DNA of 64,000 nt, from assembly GCF_002934265.1 (NCBI RefSeq), contig NZ_PTIX01000004.1:248001-312000 (forward strand), in the 5' to 3' direction. The position numbers and the translations under genes were made by a program. This DNA is from Actinokineospora auranticolor. GTDB taxonomy: Bacteria; Actinomycetota; Actinomycetes; Mycobacteriales; Pseudonocardiaceae. Under the pieces are notes generated by a model. That model was not told the DNA's origin and searched no databases. It worked only from the letters and a program-made list of their open reading frames with translations. Shown piece after piece: positions 62,801 through 64,000 of the stretch; the first letter of the stretch is position 1, and the number at the start of each line of letters is the position of its first letter.

Positions 62801-64000
62801 CGGCTTCTGGCTCGGCGACGCGTTCGCCAGCGGCGGCTCGGTCGGCTACGACCACAAGGCCATGGGCATCACCGCCAAGGGCGCGTGGGAGAGCGTGAAG
62901 CGCAACTTCCGCGAGCTGGGTGTCGACACCCAGACCGAGGCGTTCACCGTGGTCGGCGTCGGCGACATGTCCGGTGACGTGTTCGGCAACGGCATGCTGC
63001 TCTCCGAGCACATCCGGCTGGTGGCCGCCTTCGACCACCGGCACGTCTTCCTCGACCCCAACCCCAACGCGGCGGTCGGCTTCAACGAGCGCAAGCGGCT
63101 CTTCGAGCTGCCCCGCTCGTCCTGGGACGACTACGACCGCTCGCTGATCAGCGAGGGCGGCGGCGTCTTCCCGCGCACCCTCAAGGCCATCCCGGTCAGC
63201 GCGCAGGCCGCGCGCTCGCTGGGGCTGCCCGAGGACATCGGCAAGCTCTCGCCGCAGGAGCTGATGAAGGCGATCCTGCTGGCCGAGGTCGACCTGCTGT
63301 GGAACGGCGGCATCGGCACCTACGTCAAGGCGAGCACCGAGAGCCACGCGGACGTGGGCGACAAGGCCAACGACGCGCTCCGGGTGGACGGCTCGGCGCT
63401 GCGGGTGAAGGTGGTCGGCGAGGGCGGCAACCTGGGTCTGACCCAGCGCGGCCGGATCGAGTTCGCCCGACGCGGCGGCAAGGTCAACACCGACGCGCTG
63501 GACAACAGCGCGGGCGTCGACTGCTCCGACCACGAGGTCAACATCAAGATCCTGCTCGACCACCTGGTCCGCGAGGGCGAGCTGGCGTCGAAGCAGCGCG
63601 ACGAGCTGCTCGCGGAGATGACCGACCAGGTCGGCCACCTGGTGCTGGCCGACAACTACCGGCAGAACGCGGTGCTCGGCGTCAGCCGCGCGCACGCCAA
63701 GCCGATGGCGTCCGTGCACGCCCGCCTGGTCGACGCGCTGGAGCGGGAGGACGGCTTCGACCGGCGGCTGGAGGCGCTGCCGTCGCGCGAGCAGTTCAAG
63801 GCCATGGAGAAGGCGGGCGACGGGCTGTCCTCGCCGGAGCTGGCCACGCTGCTCGCGCACGTCAAGCTCGCCCTCAAGGAGGACGTGCTGGCCAGCGAGC
63901 TGCCCGACCAGGACGTGTTCGCCCGCAGGTTGCCGGAGTACTTCCCGACCCAGCTGCGCGAGCGGTTCGGCCCGGCCATCGGCGCGCACCCGCTGCGCAG
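59892..64000 (+). CDS. NAD-specific glutamate dehydrogenase, large (180-kDa) type, 5' part
   Basis: The first 1369 codons of a protein that is normally about 1600-1650 residues; the window ends inside it. The long N-terminal ACT-like regulatory region ([49 protein letters not shown]) is followed by the catalytic core: [30 protein letters not shown] in pieces, [20 protein letters not shown] with the substrate Lys, [16 protein letters not shown], and [20 protein letters not shown] for NAD binding. It deaminates glutamate to 2-oxoglutarate with NAD+, feeding amino acid nitrogen and carbon to catabolism. Confidence 0.95.
   Translation, partial: [1369 protein letters not shown]

Noticed and set aside
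59694-63989. 1431-codon minus-strand frame opposite glutamate dehydrogenase
   Set aside because: Composition is Val/Arg/Leu/Asp/His shadow-like with no motifs. The plus-strand enzyme is unmistakable.

Overview
The window is very GC-rich chromosomal DNA with G/C-ending codons, many GTG starts, actinobacteria-only families (DUF3558 lipoprotein, CopD-CtaG fusion, short PolA-like polymerase, large NAD-glutamate dehydrogenase) and short gene-to-gene overlaps of the ATGA/GTGA type. This points to an actinomycete, most likely order Pseudonocardiales (Actinosynnema/Saccharothrix/Actinokineospora-like). The genus is an inference. I see no phage, transposase, CRISPR array or polyketide/peptide assembly line; this is a chromosomal core-plus-accessory stretch.

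Layout. 1-4.2 kb: start of an ABC transporter gene, a divergent NarL-type two-component pair, an MFS exporter and a short-chain dehydrogenase. 4.2-7.6 kb: a membrane GGDEF protein whose first ~500 residues are a degenerate 21-residue tandem repeat. 8-17.5 kb: an extracellular hydrolase zone (streptogrisin-like protease, M28 aminopeptidase, trypsin, NagZ-like glycosidase, L,D-transpeptidase) with a LysR regulator and tRNA-Lys. 17.9-28 kb: tRNA-His, oligoribonuclease, a GCS2 ligase, a PH-domain membrane pair, a broken regulator, an FAD reductase, a Bcr/CflA exporter and a TPR membrane protein. 28.4-36.4 kb: an FMN 2-hydroxyacid oxidase, a PolA-like polymerase, then an acyl-CoA ligase, ACAD10/11-type dehydrogenase and LvaA-type kinase, and an SMP-30 lactonase. 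36.5-41 kb: trypsin, desaturase, PPOX enzyme, STAS protein and a Thr/Asp-rich secreted protein. 41-47 kb: a KamB-like 16S rRNA methyltransferase convergent with a DUF371/RsmI-like protein, and a ppk2-phosphoketolase-acetate kinase operon. 47-64 kb: secreted FG-GAP-like protein, tRNA-Arg, DUF3558 lipoprotein, CopD-CtaG, an SSB, EttA, a 1748-residue TPR/degenerate-GGDEF/low-complexity protein, and the first 1369 codons of NAD-glutamate dehydrogenase.

The most notable items are: (1) two GGDEF-family proteins carrying unrelated, length-variable tandem-repeat regions; (2) a composite element (hairpin, T-run, C-rich second element) conserved downstream of all three tRNA genes; (3) a 12-bp AT-rich word shared by the promoters of the M28 peptidase and the trypsin; (4) a KamB-like/RsmI-like convergent pair, both related to enzymes of 16S helix 44; (5) a ligase/ACAD/kinase cluster resembling 4-hydroxyacid catabolism; (6) a near-consensus sigma-28/WhiG-type promoter immediately before an unannotatable 62-codon ORF; (7) a series of -10 boxes 6-7 nt from start codons, implying leaderless mRNAs. 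No wholly new multi-gene system could be demonstrated from the sequence alone.
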